A stretch of DNA of 64,000 nucleotides, from assembly GCA_001051155.2 (NCBI GenBank), contig JYIP02000001.1, forward strand, positions 4,216,001-4,280,000. Direction: 5' to 3'. The position numbers were made by a program, and so were the translations under genes. Of the stretch, positions 45,721 to 59,788 are shown piece after piece. The notes under the pieces were generated by a model. The model saw only the letters and a program-made list of their open reading frames with translations, was not told the origin of the DNA and did not search any database. Within the stretch, counting starts at the first letter, position 1. Every line of letters starts with the position of its first letter. Source of the stretch: Chrysoporthe austroafricana (Eukaryota > Ascomycota > Sordariomycetes > Diaporthales > Cryphonectriaceae).

Positions 45721-45929
45721 AATGGATTAAGTTGCTATAAATTGTAAATATTATTTTAGAAATTTTCTTATTAATAAAAGTAATTAGGAAGCTAAATTAA
45801 GAATTTAAGTTTTAATTATTAGCAAACGAGCTATTTGTAAAAATTATTAGTTTTATTTTAGAAAAATCGATAAGGATATATCGTAAACCGTATTCCAGAT
45901 TATTAATTTATTATGCCAAGCTGTTATAA

Positions 45930-46950
45930 CTTAATAGGGGAACCAGGGTATATAGCACGGGAAAAGAGCTAGCAAGACACTTTATTAATAACTCTACTTA
46001 AAAAACCCCCCCTATACCCGCTTATATAACCAAGGGTTAGGGTTAGCCAGGATCGATAGGATCGATAGGATCGGCATCGATCCCGGAAGATCGAAAGGCT
46101 CGATATAAAAGCCCGTCGATCCAGAAATGAAAAGCTGGATATTTAAGGACAAGTTATCTACTAAATAGATTACTATAGCTCTTCAGTTATAAATCTAAAT
46201 ACTATTTGGACCTTACTAGACCTTCCAAGTAATAGCTGTATAAGCTTATAAATATTGCGATACTTTATTAAACGTATTTCGGTATTCAAAGCTATACTTA
46301 ATACCGCTTTTGCTAGCATAAACCTTTTAACCTTATAGTTTATCTTAGGATTATTGCAGCATTTATAGTATTTTTACAACTCTTATTCAAGAACGGTTTA
46401 ATATATACCTTTTGAGCAATACTTGAAATATAATAGCGCTTTAAATTCTATTTTCTTCCGGCAACCAGGCTTTTTAAGAAAAAATCTCGACTATCCTTAC
46501 TAATAAGCAATTTTAGTAACAGAATATAGCTTTATACTAATAACTTGAAAAGGTTAAGAATGAAATTTTCCGTTTTAATGCTTTCTAATAGATTAAGGCT
46601 TTTAAGCTCGATAAGCTTAAACTTTATAAAAGCATTCGGGAAGACTTTTTGGCTTTCTTGATGCAATTTAAGGCTTATTTCAAATATTATAGTGCTTAGT
46701 TCAGAATTACTTATAACAAAATTGATTTCGCGAGAAGCCGCTTTGAAAGGACTGTCTTTTAATAGTAAGAGCTAACTTTTCGCAACTATCTAGATAATAG
46801 CAAAGATTTTCGTTCCGAAAATACCAAGCGCATTTTCTAGCGCTATGCTAATTTCGAATTAGCCTTTATTAAAACTTTTAAGAACCCGGATAAATAACGT
46901 ATTGTATAAGAGGGCGAATGTTAGTATAGGGTAAATAGAAAGATATATAA
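45930..46950 (+). mobile_element. Ty3/gypsy retrotransposon relic: LTR-like promoter and gag
   Basis: 45930-46200 is less AT-rich and looks like an LTR or leader: it has TATAAAA at 46104-46110, a short GATCGATAG tandem near 46050 and GGGTTAGGGTTAG near 46025. From about 46590 to 46930 the plus strand reads as a Retrotrans_gag domain with scattered stops: FLAFLMQFKAYFKYY, FARSRFE, NYLDNSKDFRSENTKRIF, RYANFELAFIKTFKNPDK. The gag differs from that of the chromovirus further right, so it is a separate family. Nothing of its pol is found before the next element begins at 47633; the element is truncated or interrupted there. Confidence 0.7.
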
Positions 46951-47632
46951 ATCAAAAGGTAAATATTCGGCTTAAATAATTATATAAATACAGATAAAGA
47001 GGAAATAAGAAAAGGGTTAATTTCTATTATATTGGTTGTTATATAGTCGTTGTTTTCTTTTTCTTGCTTATTTTATCTATCGAGAGTAAGCGGAAAGCGA
47101 GATATATATATTTGAAATCTCTATCTTTCTCGAATATTCTTTGCCACTTGATTTATAATTATAAGCTGTATTTATAAGCATTTATCAGCTTATTATAAAT
47201 CAAAGTTGCATTTATATTATTTGGTTTATCCGTTCGAAAGCGATAGGGAAATAATTATTACAATAAGCTTTGCATTATGCAAGCTTGCTATTTGCCACTC
47301 GCTATTCTCTCGAATGTTTTAGCAGCTTTTGCTTACGTAATTAACTAATTATATAATTATATCTTATATATAAGTATAGTTTATAATAGTTATAAATATA
47401 GCAACTCTAGCTTTATAGCTCGTATAATTATTGAAATATTAAGAAATAAAATTTTAATATTATTTATTTATTAACTTTTCTTCTTTTAATTATTTAAGCT
47501 TTTTATATTATTTATATATATATTTATATATTATTATAAAGCTTATTATTTATATCTTTATATTAATTATTTATATATATATACTTATAATATATAGAAA
47601 AATAAAGTTTAAATAGTAAAAGAATAGCTTAT

Positions 47633-47805
47633 TAATAACAAAACTTATAAATATAATAAATCCTTTAATAAATACGCAATGAATTCATTAAATAAATGCT
47701 ATACTCTTACTAAAAGGCTTATATAATGCTTTAATAAGCTTTTAGCATAATTTATTTTCTTAGGAAAACTATGCTTTATAATATATTTTAATACGTTTAC
47801 TATTA
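47633..47805 (+). repeat. 5' LTR of outer chromovirus copy
   Basis: 173 bp, beginning TAATAACAAAACTTATAAA and ending GTTTACTATTA, homologous to the 207-bp LTRs of the inner copy but with an internal deletion of about 34 bp near its start. The TAATA...TATTA ends fit TGATA...TATCA ends altered by C-to-T/G-to-A change. Confidence 0.8.
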
Positions 47806-47853
47806 ATTAATAGTTACGCTTTGCACGCTTTTGCTATATAATCGGATTTCGAT

Positions 47854-48008
47854 TATCGGTTTTATAAAGTAACGGTTTTTATAAAAGTATCGGTTTTGTA
47901 AAATATCGGCTTTTATAAAAATATCGGCTTTATAAAGTATCGGCTCTTATAAGAATATCGGTCTTATAAGATATCGGCTTTTATAAAAATAACGTTTCTA
48001 TAAGAGAT
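47854..48008 (+). repeat. Tandem repeats in the chromovirus leader (outer copy)
   Basis: About eight imperfect units of roughly 16-20 bp built on TATCGGCTTTTATAAAA, many containing the palindromic core CTTATAAG or TTTATAAA. The same array, inverted, is in the inner copy at 59588-59750. It lies just inside the 5' LTR, in the untranslated leader. Confidence 0.85.
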
Positions 48009-49550
48009 ATTACAATTATTTATCGATAATTTATTGCTAATTTATTATAATAATTATTAGCAATAATATTTTATTATTGCAGCTTATCGATTATATCGAA
48101 ATTAAATATCCTGCTTAAGTATATAAATTTATATAGGCTTTAAATAACTTTAAGAGAAAGGATTAGGTTATATCGGATATTAAAATCTTTTTCGAAATCG
48201 TATATGCTTTCGTTAATTGGAAATTTTTAGCCGATCGATACGAAAAAGCGAAATAGAATTTTAGAAAAGCTAATATATTTTTATAAAAAGCAAAAGTATA
48301 AATAGTTAAATAAAAATAGCTTTTATTGCTTAAGTAATAGACTTAAGAGAGAAGAAAATCGAATTTCGATAAAAATCTGTTTTAGTAAATAGGAAAGAAT
48401 AATATATTTTAAGAAAATTTTTCTAAATATTACAAATTTCGATAGCTCGTTAAAACGATAATGGAAAAGGAATAATAATAAATATTTATAGAAATAAATA
48501 AAAGCAAGGATATTTTTCGATTTAATAATCCGGAAAATTTGTTAGAAAAATTAGCTTAGCAATAGTTTATCGAAAATTAAAAGCATTATATATTTGAATA
48601 TATTAATATTAATAGCAGAATTAAATATATTTATTTATTATAATATTCGACCGAAAATCTAAATTCCAGATTTATTAATAAATCTGGAAATTTTTTAGCT
48701 ATAATAAGAAAAACAAATAAAGGCAAAAGAAAATAATTAATTCCAAAAAATAAATATATTTTTTCCCTTTTAACGAAAACTTAGAATCGGAATGCTTCCA
48801 GACAAAATTCTATTATAGCTATCCCGGCTAACTTTATAAACTTTATAGCAAAAAGTATATTAATGCTTTAATCGGGTTTATCGAATTATTCGTAATTTTT
48901 TAAAGAAGAAAATTATAAAGAAAAAAATTAAATAAAAAAGGATCGGATAGTTATATTATTATTTTTTAGAAATACTTAACCCTTTTTCTTTTAATTATTA
49001 GCTTATTGGATTAGTTTTTATAATAATTCGAAATAAAAGCAATTTATTAAAACGGCTTTATTTCGGAAAAAGCAATATGTATTGAGTTCAAGAAAATATT
49101 CCGATTGCAATAAGCTTTTAATATGCAAGCGTTTCAATTAGAACTTATTAAAAAACCTTTTCCTATTTCGGTTGCGAAATATTATACTAGCAATAAATAT
49201 CGCTTTATTAAATTAGTTTTTCTTAATATTAAAGAACGTATCTGGCAAATATTTATATTAAAGGCAAGAAATTAATTAAACTAAAGATTATTTTCAAATC
49301 CCGAACTAAATATCGAAATTAATTCTGATTTTTAAGAATAATTGGTTAATAAGCCAAATAAACTACCAGATTTATCGGATTTTAACAATAATAAAAGCAA
49401 TAGTTTTCGAAACTTATTATTCGGCTATAAATAATTCAAAAATCTTTAAATATATCGATTTAATTTACTTAAATTTATAATATTGCCTATTAGCATTAAT
49501 AGAAAATTCAAAGATATAATTATAAAGCAATTCCGATTTTATAAGAATTG

Positions 49551-49757
49551 TAATAATAAACGTACTGAAATATATTATAAAGCATAGTTTTTCCAAGAAA
49601 GTAAACTACGCTAAAGCTTATTAGAGCATTATATAAGCCCCCCGGTAAGAGTATAGCATTTACCTGGTAAATTCACTGCGTATTTACTAAGAGATTTACT
49701 ATAGATTTACTAAGCGAATCCATTACGAATTCACCTCGTTTATAAGTTTTGCTATTA
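49551..49757 (-). repeat. 3' LTR of inner chromovirus, mildly mutated
   Basis: 207 bp, same length as its partner at 59789-59995. It retains GC-richer words such as CCCCCCGG and ACCTGG that are changed in the partner. It begins (minus strand) TAATAGCAAAAC and ends at 49551 next to the target duplication AATTG. Confidence 0.9.
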
Positions 49758-50955
49758 ATTGCCGGCCTCTTATAACCTTTATTTATAAAGGAAGCTAACT
49801 GTCAGAGATATCTTGAATAACGGTAATACGATATAGTAGGATTTTAAGTTATATAGCAAAGAAAAGCACGATAGCACTATTGGATAAAGGAAATTATATA
49901 GGAAATAATAATTGTTTCATAAAGCCGATTCGTACTAGAGTCCTAATAAGTAAACGTGCCTATGCCGGGGATTAAAAGAAAACTTGCTTATATTAGGAAT
50001 TTAGAATTAATCTTCTATTACAATCGGTTTATGCTTGGGATAGATAAATATATATAATATTTGTATATAATAAGGCTAGCCGATATTCAAATATATTTCG
50101 GTAATGCTTAATTATATTTATTGCCGAAATATTTAGTATAAATATAATTAAAGATTAAAATTGCTTATAGATATTAATAAAAAATATAGCTTTCAAATAA
50201 TAAGGTATTAAGTAAATATAATAATAATAAATATAAAATGAAATTATAATAGGATATATTAGCATGCAAAGCCGATAGCTGTATATAATCGTTATATAAT
50301 AACGTTATAGCTAATCTTTAATATAAGTAATTAAATTTATAAATTATTAGAAGAAAGCAATATTATATACTGCTAATAATATTATATCGATAAATAATAG
50401 CTATATTTATTAATTAGGAATAATTTCCCGGGCTTTAGCAATAATTTTAAGATTTAATAAGTTACGAAAAAACGTAATAAATAGTTTTTCCTTTCCGATA
50501 TAATTACAAAAGTCGGTATAATTATAAATATTAAGCTGCAAAGTCTTAATTAGCTTATGCGCTTGGATATAAGATTTAAGGCTTATTATGCGACTTTAGC
50601 ATTGCAAAAACCGAATAGCGTTAAAGTAGTTTTTGTTTTCGTTAGCTTATTTCTGAAAGGTAATATTAAAGTTATAATCCATATCGTCCTTAATAAAGAT
50701 AATCTTAATAGCCTTGAAATCGTATTCGAAACGGAAGATTTGGTTTATAATAAAATATAAGCCTGACCGGTTAAATAAAACGGTAGAATCAAAATTGCAA
50801 AACTAAATAACGAACTCGTATATATATTCTTTTATAATAAAAAGGAAGAAATATTGGATACGACTATTATAAATTCCGATAATGCCGAATTTAATATTAT
50901 TATGAATAGCGAAACTATTAGCAATATAAGGACGGTTAATGCCGAAATTGCTTCT

Positions 50956-52110
50956 TTAAGTGAAATTATAGTATATATATTCTTTGGATATATAAAGGGC
51001 TAGCGTACGGTAATATATCGCGATTTCGGCTTTAATAGCTTTGGATTTGAGATTATATTTGATAAATAAAGCGGGGATAGCGCAAAGCATAGCTTGTAAG
51101 AACAGAATATTACTGATATTAGCTTGAGAAGCTTTGCTTAATATAGCTAATAAATTAGCTATATTCGGTAAGTCGTTTTCAGTTAAATCGATAATATTAT
51201 TTATAATTCGATAGTATTTGGCTAGTATTATAAAATTTCGTTCTATTATAATAAATAAGCTTAAATTAATAATTAGCATAATAAGCTCGAGAGCTTTAAG
51301 CTTAGCTAAAATTAGCTTAATATTCTTAACTATTTTCTTCTAAGTAATAAAGGCTATATTACAATTATATTCGTAAACTATAATAATTTTTGCTATATTG
51401 GCTATATAATATATAGCATTTACTTCCTTTTTAATAAAATTGCTATAACCGCTTAATATTATTTATCCAGCTTTATTTTTAATATAATAACTATGCTTAT
51501 TTCGTAAGCAATCGTTTTTCGATATTATAATAGGAAATAGGATACGATAAGCTATTAATAGGGTATATAGGGCAAGGATAGGATTACGAATAATAAATGA
51601 ATTCGGAATAAATTCAAGTAATATTCTTTTAATAGAATTATTTATTAGTCCGTTATTTATATTTTCGCTCGTAATAGTATCCGTACTAGTAAAAATACCT
51701 GGATAAAGTTCCTATTTTTCGTAAATAAGGCTAGAACGATTAATTTACAATAGCATAAAATATTATAAAATAAATTCCTAAGCTTTTTCAGTAATTAATA
51801 GCCGATTAATATTGCTATTATTTAGCTTAGTATTAAGAACGTAAATATTATATTCGACTTTTCGGTTTATTATATCGATATAACCTTTATTGATTAACGC
51901 CCGACAAAAGGCTATTATATTAGCTTTTTAATAACGAAAGAAATCGCTTAAATAGTTTTTCGTTATATAAATATTATAGTAGAAACGGCTTTCGCTATTA
52001 TATAAATATATAGCTTACCGATATCCTTCTAGGGAAAGGCAGTCCTTAAGCGATATTTTATAAATATATTTGGCATATTATATAGTTTTGCTTTTTTAGT
52101 AAATTTTAGA
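50956..52110 (-). pseudogene. Unassigned ORF relic downstream of the chromodomain
   Basis: On the minus strand a frame is open for 107 codons (51279-50956), the longest open stretch in the AT-rich block. A plausible coding trace with a few stop-for-Trp positions extends up to about 52110 (segments such as ANIIAFCRALINKGYIDIINRKVEYNIYVLN and SIKRILLEFIPNSFIIRNPILALYTLL). It lies between the chromodomain and the 3' LTR of the inner element, so it may be an additional ORF of the retrotransposon or a different nested element whose ends I cannot see. I do not recognise the protein. A plus-strand frame at 50557-50760 is also open. Confidence 0.4.
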
Positions 52111-52561
52111 AAGTTTTTTCTGAAATATAAAATACGGCATTGCATAAAAATTAAGTATAGCTAAATATACCGTTTCTTATTAATCTTAATCTTACGATAA
52201 AGCATTTACGGAAAAATATAATTTAATAATTGCATAATATATTTTAATTTTAATAATATTAATAGCTTTATTAATAGGATTTTGCGAATTTACGAAAGCT
52301 TAGCAAAATAAAGCGAAATTGATAATAATATTAGCTTAATATTCAAAAATAATATTTAAAAGTATAATAAAAAGTAATAATAATAAGATAATATAATTAA
52401 CTATAATAAGTAAATAAAGATAATAATCGTAAGCGTATTAATAGGAAAAAGAAAATAAAATAAATTTATTAGCAATTTATGAAATAATAGCCTTTTATAT
52501 TTGCTAGAAATTTACTTGCTTTACTTAGCAATTGCCTTTATTTTAATATATGCTTATTACG

Positions 52562-55500
52562 TTATAAGTTTTTTCGATTTCTTAAAATAAATAAATTAAC
52601 TTGCTTTAATGCATTTTCTATTCGTAAATTGCGCTTTAGCCTATTTCGTTTTCGTAAAGCAATTACAATAATATTTCCCGGTTTAGGGATTTCTTCCGCT
52701 AATAACTGCTCTCGCTTTGCTCTTTCTTGCAATTCGGCTATAGCTTTACATTTTCGTTCGAAATTACGTATTATTTCGTCCGCATTCAAAACATTATAGG
52801 ATATTTATATATTATAATAGCTAAAATAATTTATCCATTTTATTAAATATTCAATTCTATACGGATTATATTTATATTTTCGTTTATAGCAATTAATTAT
52901 CCTTTCTAGCTTATAATATCAATAATCTTTTAAATATTTCTTAATATCCGAATCTTTTAATATATTTATTAAGTCTTAATATATAAAATTATATTTATAA
53001 AAGTTTATTTTAAGAAAGTTTGCAAGTATTAATTATATTATTAAGATTATTAGATAAATATTTATATAAAGAATTAATTTCAATTTATATGCTAAATTTT
53101 TTATTTTTCGAATAATTTGGAAAAATCTTATTCTTTATTATAAAAATTTCAGAAATAAATTATTTAATAATAAATATCCGTAATTCAAGCGAATATATAT
53201 TCAATTATTTAATTCGAAAATTATTTAGCAATAATATTTATTATATTGCAATTTAATTATTATTTGCATTTTAATAATAAAAAATTGAGCTTTTTCTTAG
53301 AAAACTTCTTTTGCTAGAAATATTATATCTTTTATTTATTAGCCCAATAATAAATTAAATCCGAATAGCATTTAATTAGTTAAATATTTTATAGTTCGGT
53401 TATACGTATTATTCAAATTAAATTATAATGCTAATATTATTTCGGTCTATTTTATATTAAAATAAGCAATTATAAAATGCCGAATTGCTATTTCAATTAT
53501 TCGGTTCTTTATTTTAGATTGCTTATCCGTTTATGGATATGAAATAATAAAATAAGCAAATTTCGTTCTGATAGCTTCTTATAAATATTTCCAGAATTCC
53601 GATAGGAATTTCGAATCTTTATTTAAAATAATCCTTTTAAATATTCCTTAATTAATAATATAAAATATCCGTAAAATAAAAGTTGCTTAATTTATTATAA
53701 TATATATTGCATTGCTTAATATAATAATCGTAATTTTGGAATATTTATCCGTAATTATAAGAAATATATCCAGGAATAGCATTTTAGCTAAAGCTTATAT
53801 AATATCTATAAATAATATTATCAATAATCTTATAATAAAGTTTATAATAATAATATAGAATGGAATTAATAGAGATAATATAAGCTATATTTCTTTTAAA
53901 AGTTATTATAAATCGTTTTTATTTTTATTATAAGCTTAATATATCGATATATAATTGCATATTTTAGCATAGCAATATTTGATAACAAATCGATTTATTA
54001 AATCGTATTATATGCGGTTTATATTAAAATAATATTTTCTATTATAAGCTTCTTTAATAAAATCCAATATTATTTTATTCGAAATATATAATTATTATTT
54101 CCCGTAATAATCCTTAAGAAATAATAAGCTAGCTTTTATCGTTAATAAATTTCTAAATAAATAGTAATTTTAATATAGCATTTGCGAAAACGTTCGACTT
54201 TCCCAATATATAATATATTTTCAAATCGAATTGGCTTAAATATTTTAAAATAAGAATTAATCGCATATTTGCTTTAATCTTATTTATTATATTTATAAAT
54301 AACGAATAAATAATGCTAACCGTTATTACGTAATTAATAAAAATATAAATTAGCTTAGTTTAATTCGATTTTATTATTATCCGTAATTTTCGTATTAGTT
54401 ATACCAAATAAGCTATTTCTAGCTTTATAAGCTAATATTTTCGTTTTATTTTATTAATCGTTTTGCTTAAATAAAAGATTAATTATATGGCTATATTTGC
54501 TATTAGCAATATTCCGTTCTATATATAATTATTTGCTAATTAGAAAATAATATTTGAAAATCTTATTTCCTTAAATATATCTAGCTAAATAAAAAAAAGT
54601 TTATTTAAAATATAATAAAATAAAGCATTTTTAGCTTTTAAAGCTATTTTGAAATTATAAAAATTATTAATTTCATTTAATATTAAATCGAAAATAGCTT
54701 ATATAATATAATTTCGCTATCTTATATTTGAAAATAAATAATTCGATTAGCAAATTTCGCTTAATATCTTAATTTTCTTTTTCTAAAATAAATTAATTCT
54801 ATAATTATATTTAAGAATTAAATAGTATAAATATTTTGTAAATCCAATAAACTTTTCCAGTTATTAGAATATTTTGGGGAATTCCAAATTGCAAATAGTT
54901 TATATCCAGTATTCCGTATTGGAAATTCCGAATTTGTTTATTTTGAATCCTAAAATTTGGATTGAAAAATATTCAAGAAATAATTTAAATCCAGCTAATA
55001 AAATATTTTTGCGTAAAAATAGCAAGAAAATAATTTATAAATATCGCAAATAGTTTTATTTTATAATTAAATAAATAACGATATTATCTATAAAAGCAAA
55101 AACAAATTTGTAATATAATTGTAAGAATTGATTTATAAAATGCTAGATATAAAATAATAAATTTCGAAATTTTATAAATAAAATTTTTATTTTTTTTTGA
55201 TTATAATAATTAATAATAGTAAATTAGTTTTTATAATCTGAATATATTAAGAATTAATAGAAAAATTGCTATATATTTATTATTATAATATATATTTTTC
55301 TTTTTAGTTATTTAATAATTTCTTATTATAATAACAAAAAGTAAATATCGGGAATTAAAATTTTATTTAAAGTATATAAATCAATTATTATATATTTTTT
55401 TTTTTAGCTATTTATATTTTTCCAAATTATAAAAATTAATAAACTAAATAGCATTATATTTATAATTTATTTAGTTTGACTTTATTAATATAATTTATTT

Positions 55501-56640
55501 AAAATTTTGTTAATTATTTTTTAATTTTCTTTATTTGAATAATATAGCTTTTATTTTATTTTTTAATTTTGCTATTTTTTAATTAAATCGATTTTTATTT
55601 ATTAATCGATTAATATATTAATAGAATTTGTATTTTTAAAAATTCTAATATATGCTTGTATTAATTTTATAATTTTATAAAAAAATTCCGGTAAATATTT
55701 GCAAATATATATACTGAAATTAATTTCCGATTTTTTAATAGCTTTATTTTTTCGAATTTTCAGTTTATTATTATTTTCGAAATAATCTTTTATTTTAAAA
55801 ATCTTTATATTTGAAAATTAGTATTTTTCTAGCTATTTTCTAATAATTTCCGCAATTTATTAGAAAATATGCTTAATAAATAATAATTAATTTAAATTTA
55901 GCTTTTTTAAAAACTATAACCTATTTTTAATTCGTTAAAAGAGATATTATTATGCAATATAATAGTAATTATTGTAATTCGCTAATAGGGTTATATAATT
56001 TATTTAGAATAATTCGATTATTTTTAAAAGTTAGTTTTTCTGGATTTTCAATAAAATCGCTGCTTAATTTATTATTAAGACCTTTTTAATTTAATAGCTT
56101 ATTAAGCAATTTATTTACTCTTTTTATTTTAGCTTAAATAGAAAAATTATATTTTTAAGATTCGTTTAATATTAATAAGAATTAATTTATAAGATTTAAG
56201 CAATATTATTGTAATAATTGCAGCTTTTGCTTGCTAAGATTGTATTAGCATTTGAATAAATACTTTTATTTTTGCTATAATATTACTAAAATAATCAAAT
56301 CGTATAAATAATTCTGAATTCAGAATATTTAATTCGTAAGGAATATTATATTTTTATTTTAATAGAATGCTTATTTTTAATCGATTTAATATTTAAGCTT
56401 TTATTTAAATACGAAATATAAGTAAATAGCTATATTTATTGCTTTAGAAATATAAATCGAATTCAGCTTAGCCTTTTGCTAATAATTAGCTTATGCTTTT
56501 AAGCTTGGCTTTATATTCCAATTTATTTTCGCTTTAAAGAATTATATTAATAATTTTTCGGCAATAGTATAACGATTAGCGCTTATATTAATATAAACTT
56601 TTATATCCGGCTTATTCGAATATGCTTTAATTATAGCTTT
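52562..56640 (-). pseudogene. Degenerate pol of the inner chromovirus with C-terminal chromodomain
   Basis: Only fragments stay open. The C-terminal end is best preserved: 52562-52789 is open for 75 codons (NADEIIRNFERKCKAIAEL, basic ending), and directly upstream the translation LERIINCYKRKYKYNPYRI-EYLIKW resembles a chromodomain of the kind that follows integrase in chromoviruses and targets integration to methylated-histone chromatin. Integrase is seen as TDKYSK-ITII (about 53740) and YPxTDKQS (about 53535). RNase H is at 54150-54600, reverse transcriptase at 54800-55480 and a protease trace near 56600. Stops occur at positions expected for TGG-to-TAG/TAA and CAA-to-TAA change. No function remains. 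Confidence 0.85.
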
Positions 56641-59587
56641 TGCATATATATAGCTGCTGCTTTAATAAGGCTTAATTATAAGTATAAGAATATTATATCT
56701 TAAAATTTCTTTTTTCTATATATCGATTTTAAGAAAATTCTATAGTTAACTAAATAATTATATAAAATATTTAATATAGAATATGCTTTTGTTTACCGAT
56801 AATTTTGCTTTTTTAGCTCGAAAAATCTAAATATTATTTTCGATTATTACATTTTCTTTATTAGCTTATTCTTTCAATTTATCCTTTTACTTTTATAAGT
56901 TTTCGTTATTTTCGGTTTTTTTATCGTATTTATCGCTATCCGTTATAAATAAATCGTTATTTATAAAGAAATAGCTTTTTCGAGCTAGTTTATTCTTTTT
57001 ATTTAAATTATATTGCAATTTTCCGTTATCGATATTGAAATTTGCTAGAATTAATTAAACAAAATATCTTTTAGCATTTTTTCGTACAAATCGATAGTAA
57101 AAGCGCAATTGGAAATTTCGGTTTTTTGAAATTAAACTTTTACTATTATTTATAATATTAATTAATATTTTCTTAATTATATTAAAGATATTTTATTATT
57201 TAGCTATTCGCTTTCGTAATTAATTCTGAATATTTATTAGCTTTCGCTATTATTCTAATAAAAGCTTTCGGAATTCGTATTCTAGGATATATTTAATGCT
57301 TTTGAATAGATTTAGCTAATTAAATATCCTTATTAAACGAAATAAATATTCAAGTTTTTAAGGCTTGAATCTTTTAAAGCATTTTAAGAATATATTAGCT
57401 AAGAAATAAATATTAATATTAGGAAAATTAGCAGCCGATTGTATAATTTTCTATACCGATTGCGCAAATTTACGAAATAATTTTATTACGCAATTTGATT
57501 TGAGAATATGCTATATCTCTTATTTTGCTTTAAAACGTTTTTCGAAATCTTTTATATTTTTATTTCGATTAAGTTTATCGAAATATTTAGCTATTAGTTT
57601 TTTATCGATCCGATTCTAGATATTTCTAGCTAAATACGAATTTGAGTATTTAGCTAGCTTAATAAATCGATAAATATAATAAATAAATTCTAAAATATTA
57701 TAATTATTTCGTATATTTTTCCTGGAATATTATTAAACATTTAGCAAATCCTTTATAATTTTCCGCAATATAGAAAAATTTCTTTTTAATTACTTTTTCT
57801 ATTAGCTTTAATTATATTTATATAAAATAAAGTCTTTATATTTTTAAGAAAATAATATAAAATAGAACTAAATATATATTATTTTAATTAAGCAAGCGAA
57901 TAAATAAAAGCTAAAATATTTAATATATTTTGCATTTTTAGCTATATATATTTTATACCAGTTTATAAAGGCTTAAAAGTTTTTCTAAATAATAATTTTG
58001 CTATTTATAATAAATACAATTATTAAATTAATATAATCATTTTAATTTTTATAAAATCGGAATTACTTTATAATTATATTTTTGAATTCCTTATTAATAT
58101 TAATAAGCAATATTATAAGTTTAAATAAATTAAATTAATAAATTTAAGAATTTTTAAATTGCTTATAACCGAATAATAAGTTTCGAAAATTATTGCTTTT
58201 ACTATTATTAGAATTCGATAAATCCAGTAATCTATCTAGCTTATTAATTAATTTTTCTTAGAAATTAAAATTAATTTCAATATCCGGTTCGGAATTCGAA
58301 AATAATCTTTAATTTAATTAATTTCCTACTTTTAATATAAATATTTGCCGGATGCATTCCTTAATATTAAGAAATATTAATTTAGTAAAGCGATATTCGT
58401 TATTAATATAATATTTCGCAGCTAAAACGGGAAAAAGTTTTTTAATAAATTCCGATTGAAACGCTTGCATATTAAAAGCTTATTATAATCGGAATATTTT
58501 CTTAAACCCAATATATACTGCTTTTTCCGAAATAAAGCTATTTTAATAAATTGCTTTCATTTCGAATTGCTATAGAAACTAGTCTAATAAGCTAATAATT
58601 AAAGAAGAAAAAGTTAAATATTTTTGAAAAATAATAATGAAATTATCCGATCTTCTTTTATTCAATCTTTTTTTTTTATAATTTTCTTTTTTAAAAAGCT
58701 GCAAATAATTCAATAAATCTAATTAAAGCATTAATATGCTTTCTATTATAAAGTTTATAAGATTAGCCGGAATAATTATAATAGAATTTTATTTAAAAAT
58801 ATTCCGATTCTAAATTTTTATTAAAGAAAAAGAAATATGCTTATTTCTTAAAACTAATTATTTTCTTTTGCTTTTATTTATTCTTTTTATTATAATTGAA
58901 AAATTCCCGAATTTATTAATAAATTTGGAATTTAAATTTTCAGTCGAATATTATAATAAATAAATATATTTAATTCCGCTATTAGTATTAATATATTTAA
59001 GCATATAATGCTTTCGATTTTCGATAAATTATTGCTAAATTAATTTTTCTAATAAATTTTCCGAATTATTAAATTGAAAAATATTCTTGCTTTTATTCAT
59101 TTTTATAAGCATTTATTATCGCTTTTTTTCTATTATTATTTCGGCAAGCTTTCGAAATTTGCAATATTTAAAGAAATCCTTTCAGAATATATTATTCTTT
59201 CCTATTTATTAAAATAAATTCTTATCGAAATTCGATTTTTTTCTCTCTTAAATTTAGCATTTAAGCAATAAAAGCTATTTTTGCTTAATTATTTATACTT
59301 TTGCTTTTTGCAAAAATGCATTAGCTTCTTTAAAATTCTATTTCGCTTTTTTATATCGATTGGCTAAAAATTTCCAATCGATAAAAGCATATGCGATTTC
59401 GAAAAAAATTTTAATATCCGATATAACTTAATCCTTTTTCTTAAAGTTATTCAAAGTTTATATAAATTTATATACTTAAGCAGAATATTTGATTTCAATA
59501 TAATCGATAAGCCGCAATAATAAAATATTATTGCCAGTAATTATTATAATAAATTAGCAATAAATTATCGATAAATAATTATAATAT

Positions 59588-59750
59588 CTTTTATAAGAAT
59601 GCTATTTTTATAAAAGCCGATATCTTATAAGACCGATATTCTTATAAAAACCGATATTCTATAAAGCCAATATTTTTATAGAAGCTATTATCTTATAAGA
59701 TTAATATTCTTATAAGAATTATTATTTTATAAAGCCGATAATTGAAATCC
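59588..59750 (-). repeat. Tandem repeats in the chromovirus leader (inner copy)
   Basis: Imperfect units of 16-20 bp containing CTTATAAGA and CCGATATT, the inverted counterpart of 47854-48008. They lie just inside the 5' LTR of the inner copy. Confidence 0.85.
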
Positions 59751-59788
59751 GATTATGCAGCAAAAGTATGCAAAGTATAATTATTAAT

